Source of the DNA: Hymenobacter sp. APR13
GTDB taxonomy: Bacteria; Bacteroidota; Bacteroidia; Cytophagales; Hymenobacteraceae
Assembly (NCBI RefSeq): GCF_000737515.1
Contig: NZ_CP006588.1
Location: 57,545 to 121,544, forward strand
Direction: 5' to 3'
DNA: 64,000 nt
Position numbers and translations under genes: made by a program. Of this stretch, positions 61,301 through 64,000 are shown one piece after another; positions within the stretch are counted from its first letter, which is position 1, and each line of letters opens with the position of its first letter. The notes below the pieces were generated by a model. That model saw only the letters and a list, made by a program, of their open reading frames with translations, did no database searches and was not told the origin of the DNA.

Positions 61301-62317
61301 ATGATCCTCAACTACCTCCAGCCCAAGCTTGCACACGACGTTGAGCAACATCCCACGATCACAGATTGGCTCAGTAACAGAGTTACAACAGGACTCAAAG
61401 TGAGTAGCGCAGAAACATATGCCTATTCCGTGATGAGCTTCCTCAGATTCTGTCAAGCAAAAAAGCTCAATCACGTTCGCGTAAAAGATTCACATGTCCT
61501 ACGGTATTTGGCGTATCTCCAAAAACGTCCTTTCGAGCATGACACCTCTCTTATTTTAAAAAACGCATATGCTACTGCGACGCAACGTAAACACTTAACA
61601 TCTTTGCGATTATATTATGGGTATTTAGCAGAGCAAAAAATTCGACCTATATCTCCCCTGATTAGTGTAAAAAATACAGGCAAAGCTAAAAAAGGACAAC
61701 CTCAATACCGTATTTTACCTGTCGGTCGTAAATTAAAATGGATACCGAACGAAGAACAATGGCATGCTTTTCTAAATTATATGAAAGCAGAGTCTTTGCG
61801 CAATCAATTAATGCTGTTATTAAGTTATGAAGGCGCACTACGTAAAAATGAATTGTGCACATTGGAAGTAAGCGATATCTCAGGTTTAATTATTACAATA
61901 CGCGCTGAGAATAATAAAACAAATTGCGATCAACGCGTTACATTTTCGCCTCGAACCCGGCGCTTACTGGATCTATATCTAAAGACCCGGCCTACTCCCG
62001 TAGGAGAAGGCAACGCAGCGCTCTTCTTATCAGAATCTAAACAGAATCGGGGACAGGGCATTACGGGCGCTACCTGGCGAAAAGTGATTGATCGAATTGC
62101 GGAACAGACTAACCTTCCTCAGTTCACGCCACATACATTACGCCATCTGAGCATTACTCATTTTGCCGAGCAGGGGTATAGCGCACAGGAAGTATCTGAT
62201 TTCGCGCGTCATCAAAGTATCGCGAGTACAGCCGTGTACCGCCATACAACGCCCCGGCAACTGGTGACGAAAGCCGCGCACACGTTCCGGAATGTTCGGT
62301 CTTCCCAACAGCGCTAG
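61301..62317 (+). CDS. Tyrosine recombinase (phage-integrase family)
   Basis: A 338-aa site-specific recombinase. The N-terminal SAM-like DNA-binding domain (about 1-120) is followed by the catalytic set: Arg in EGALRKNELC, His and Arg in HTLRHLSITHF, His in FARHQSIAST and nucleophile Tyr in TAVYRHTT. Its own codons and the 250 bases upstream are markedly AT-rich compared with the window, a sign of recent transfer. It could serve an integron-like, transposon or island element; no attachment repeats were found. It is 119 bases from an IS3 element. Confidence 0.9.
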   Translation: MILNYLQPKLAHDVEQHPTITDWLSNRVTTGLKVSSAETYAYSVMSFLRFCQAKKLNHVRVKDSHVLRYLAYLQKRPFEHDTSLILKNAYATATQRKHLTSLRLYYGYLAEQKIRPISPLISVKNTGKAKKGQPQYRILPVGRKLKWIPNEEQWHAFLNYMKAESLRNQLMLLLSYEGALRKNELCTLEVSDISGLIITIRAENNKTNCDQRVTFSPRTRRLLDLYLKTRPTPVGEGNAALFLSESKQNRGQGITGATWRKVIDRIAEQTNLPQFTPHTLRHLSITHFAEQGYSAQEVSDFARHQSIASTAVYRHTTPRQLVTKAAHTFRNVRSSQQR

Positions 62318-62329
62318 CCCATCAGGTAC

Positions 62330-62435
62330 ATGGCACCAGACTTTTTATGGTCGGCTTACATGGCCACATTCGACCGCACACCCGGCTTAACACAAGAGGA
62401 GAAGAGCGCGCTTGCCAATTGGATTACTCAAATTC
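62330..62435 (+). other. Left part of a small frame split by the IS3 element
   Basis: From ATG 62330 a frame reads MAPDFLWSAYMATFD...EKSALANWITQI up to the IS. Removing the IS and one copy of the TTC duplication joins it to PSPPKPAIPYYRLQQQ and a stop at 63731-63733. This is consistent with disruption of a small gene, but the short length makes chance possible. Confidence 0.25.
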
Positions 62436-62448
62436 TGAGGTGGTCTAG

Positions 62449-63330
62449 CTAAGCCGAACACAATTGGGACGTTGTTTGAAGTTGGGTTTCGAAGTGGTTG
62501 GGCGAGTGATAGCCGAGAGCAGAATGTCGGCGTTCGGCGTTGTAATAGGCAATATGGTGGCTGATTTCGAGCTTGGCTTCGGCCAGGCCGGGGAAGCTGC
62601 CGCCGTCGAGCAGTTCAGCCTTGAAGCGGCTCCAAAACGATTCGGCGTGGGCGTTGTCGTAGCAGTTGCCGCGCCGGCTCATGCTTTGCAGTGCGCCGTG
62701 TTGGGCGACCAGGGCTTTGAAGCGGGTAGCCGTGTACTGGCTGCCCTGGTCGGAGTGCACGACCAGTCCAGCCGCGGGCCGGCGCACGACCAGGGCCCGG
62801 CGCAAGGCCTCGCTGACCAAGTCCTCGGGCATGGTATCGCGCACGTCCCAGCCCACGATTTTGCGCGAGCAGCGGTCGAGCCAGATGGCTAAGTACAGCC
62901 AGCCGCCGCCCTGGCGGGGCAAGTACGTGATGTCGCCCACCCAGACCCGGTTCGGGGCGGTGGGGGCCGGTTGGCCGAGTAAGCGGTTGGGGGCGGCGCG
63001 CACGGCCGGGTCGGAATCGGTGGTGCGGGGCACGAACGAGCGGGGCTGCTGGGCGCGCAAGCCGTGCGCTTTGAGCACGCGCCGAATGCGCCAACGGCCC
63101 ACGCCATGGCCTTCGGCCTGCACCTCGGCCCGCAGCCGGCGCGTACCGTAGCGCTGGCTGTGGCGTACAAATGCTTGGCGTACGGCTACTTGCCAGGCCG
63201 GCTCGGGTACAGGTTGGCCCTGCTGCCGGTGCCAGGCGTAGTATGCGCTGGGCGCGATGTGCAACACGCGGCAGAGCTGGCGTACGGGCACCCGCACCTG
63301 GCACTGGGCGATGTATCGGTACGTACTCAC
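62449..63330 (-). CDS. IS3-family transposase OrfB (DDE catalytic part)
   Basis: A 293-aa protein with the HTH-21 region (VPVRQLCRVLHIAPSAYYAWH) and the rve integrase core: Asp in VGDITYLP, Asp in VHSDQGSQY and Glu in AHAESFWSRFKAEL, spaced as in DDE transposases. The frame opens upstream of the ATG through the slippage region, so OrfAB fusion by -1 frameshift is expected. The ATG overlaps the OrfA stop by 4 bases. Confidence 0.93.
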   Translation of the reverse strand: MSTYRYIAQCQVRVPVRQLCRVLHIAPSAYYAWHRQQGQPVPEPAWQVAVRQAFVRHSQRYGTRRLRAEVQAEGHGVGRWRIRRVLKAHGLRAQQPRSFVPRTTDSDPAVRAAPNRLLGQPAPTAPNRVWVGDITYLPRQGGGWLYLAIWLDRCSRKIVGWDVRDTMPEDLVSEALRRALVVRRPAAGLVVHSDQGSQYTATRFKALVAQHGALQSMSRRGNCYDNAHAESFWSRFKAELLDGGSFPGLAEAKLEISHHIAYYNAERRHSALGYHSPNHFETQLQTTSQLCSA

Positions 63331-63629
63331 GGGGTCGGCTGGCCGAAGATGACCAAGGCTTTTTTTAAAATATCCAGCTCCTGCGCCAGCCGCTTGTTGG
63401 CGGCGCGCAGAGCACGCACCTCCGGGTCACGGGCCACTTCGACGCTGCCGACCTCGGCCACCACTTGGGCCTGCTGCCAGCGGTAGAGCAGCTTGGGGCT
63501 GATGCCCAACTCGCGGGCTGCGGCTTGCGTACTGCGGCTCTCGGACGCCAAGCGCAGGGCCTCGACCTTGAACGCCTCGTCGTATTTACGCCGTTTGTCG
63601 GGCGACGACCCGCTGGTTTTTGCTGCCAT
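63327..63629 (-). CDS. IS3-family transposase OrfA (helix-turn-helix)
   Basis: A 100-aa protein (KRRKYDEAFKVEALRLA..., helix-turn-helix AARELGISPKLLYRWQ, then a leucine-zipper helix ALRAANKRLAQELDILKKAL). It binds the IS ends. The A7G run lies near its 3' end and would allow ribosomes to shift into the OrfB frame. Confidence 0.92.
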   Translation of the reverse strand: MAAKTSGSSPDKRRKYDEAFKVEALRLASESRSTQAAARELGISPKLLYRWQQAQVVAEVGSVEVARDPEVRALRAANKRLAQELDILKKALVIFGQPTP

Positions 63630-63683
63630 AACAGAAGAAATATACGTCCTTCTTCTGTCCGCCTTCTCTAGACCACCTCATTC

Positions 63684-64000
63684 CTTCCCCTCCAAAACCA
63701 GCCATCCCGTATTATCGGCTACAGCAACAGTAAGCTGCAGTTACTGCACCGCTTGGTAGATCCTGTGCAAGAGGTCGATCACTTATTGTAAACTATCATG
63801 ATACGAATCAGAAACTACTGTACAGCTGCTGCGCGCTGTTGCTCAAAGAAACTGCATGTGCGTCAGACAGCGATGTGGGCGTGGGACAAGGCGACGTGGG
63901 TAGAAATTGTTGGCTACAATACGCAGCACTTCCAAGACCGGCATCACGCGTTTTTTGGCTGACTGGTTGAATGTGACAATCAACCTACGCCCTTGCATCA
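63684..64000. other. Window end without a supportable gene
   Basis: About 317 bases to the right of the IS. No coding frame of quality, repeat or hairpin was clear. A gene may continue beyond the window. Confidence 0.4.

Larger units (their letters stand above)
62436..63680 (-). mobile_element. IS3-family insertion sequence, complete
   Basis: A 1245-bp element with 13-bp terminal inverted repeats TGAGGTGGTCTAG (62436-62448) and CTAGACCACCTCA (63668-63680), flanked by a 3-bp direct repeat TTC (62433-62435 and 63681-63683). It has the two-frame layout of the family with an A7G slippage site (minus strand, 63360-63366). Both frames are intact, so it may be active. Confidence 0.85.

Noticed and set aside
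1..64000. tRNA, rRNA or riboswitch genes
   Set aside because: No cloverleaf, rRNA segment or known riboswitch motif was recognised by eye; a covariance-model scan would be needed to exclude them.

Overview
The window looks like the chromosome of a Hymenobacter-like member of the Bacteroidota. Coding DNA is GC-rich. Upstream of several genes there are boxes matching the Bacteroidota -7 consensus TAnnTTTG, and Shine-Dalgarno sequences are scarce. The gene content fits too: a TonB-dependent receptor, an RND pump fused to TolC, and DUF6660, DUF6122, DUF2279 and PepSY-like proteins. The genus is inferred from style, not from a marker gene. No rRNA, tRNA or CRISPR array is visible.

Layout. (1) 1-2.7 kb: the start of a TonB-dependent ferric-siderophore/citrate-type receptor (cut by the window edge) and a lipoprotein-DUF6122 gene. 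(2) 2.7-16.6 kb: an accessory island. One plus-strand operon encodes an AAA+ ATPase and a subtilisin-like protease (an IetAS-type phage-defence pair), a ComEC-like metallo-beta-lactamase (MBL) hydrolase, and a single-chain E2-E1-JAB ubiquitin-like conjugation/deconjugation enzyme. Two minus-strand genes follow (an unknown 177-aa protein and a DUF2235 alpha/beta hydrolase). Divergent from these is a second plus-strand operon: a gluzincin-type metallopeptidase and two more MBL hydrolases. A solo IS3-type terminal sequence lies at the right edge. (3) 16.7-37.8 kb: a long minus-strand run centred on divalent-metal handling. It holds a DtxR/MntR-like operator with a MetA-type outer-membrane protein, DUF6660, a CzcA-TolC fusion, a CzcB-like adaptor, a NicO-like exporter, a Zn/Cd P-type ATPase, a CDF exporter, dihydrolipoamide dehydrogenase and a ZIP transporter. 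Downstream are an SDR, a GH1-like hydrolase, DUF1345, bestrophin, DUF2279, a lipoprotein and a PAP2 phosphatase. (4) 38-39 kb: a decayed Tn3-family transposase. (5) 39.2-51 kb: a second minus-strand metal-resistance run with a TolC-adaptor-CzcA pump, a VIT1/CCC1-type transporter broken by a stop, an OmpR/histidine-kinase pair, PepSY-like proteins and a PAP2 phosphatase, closed by a strong terminator. (6) 51-58.6 kb: two more PAP2 phosphatases, a frameshifted DUF347 membrane protein, a secreted-type metzincin, an RND pseudogene and small hypotheticals. (7) 58.7-64 kb: a TOPRIM (OLD-like) protein, an AT-rich tyrosine recombinase and an intact IS3-family element with 3-bp target duplication.

How it works together. 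The two metal-resistance runs together export, import and sequester divalent cations across both membranes. The island at 2.7-16.6 kb has the look of immunity or conflict genes, with proteases, MBL hydrolases, a lipase-like protein and Ub-like enzymes. No phage structural genes are seen. The combination of IetAS with an E2-E1-JAB/MBL module under a promoter built on three 21-bp repeats is the most interesting candidate system. Several genes are interrupted by single missing bases in homopolymers, which suggests sequencing undercalls as much as real decay.
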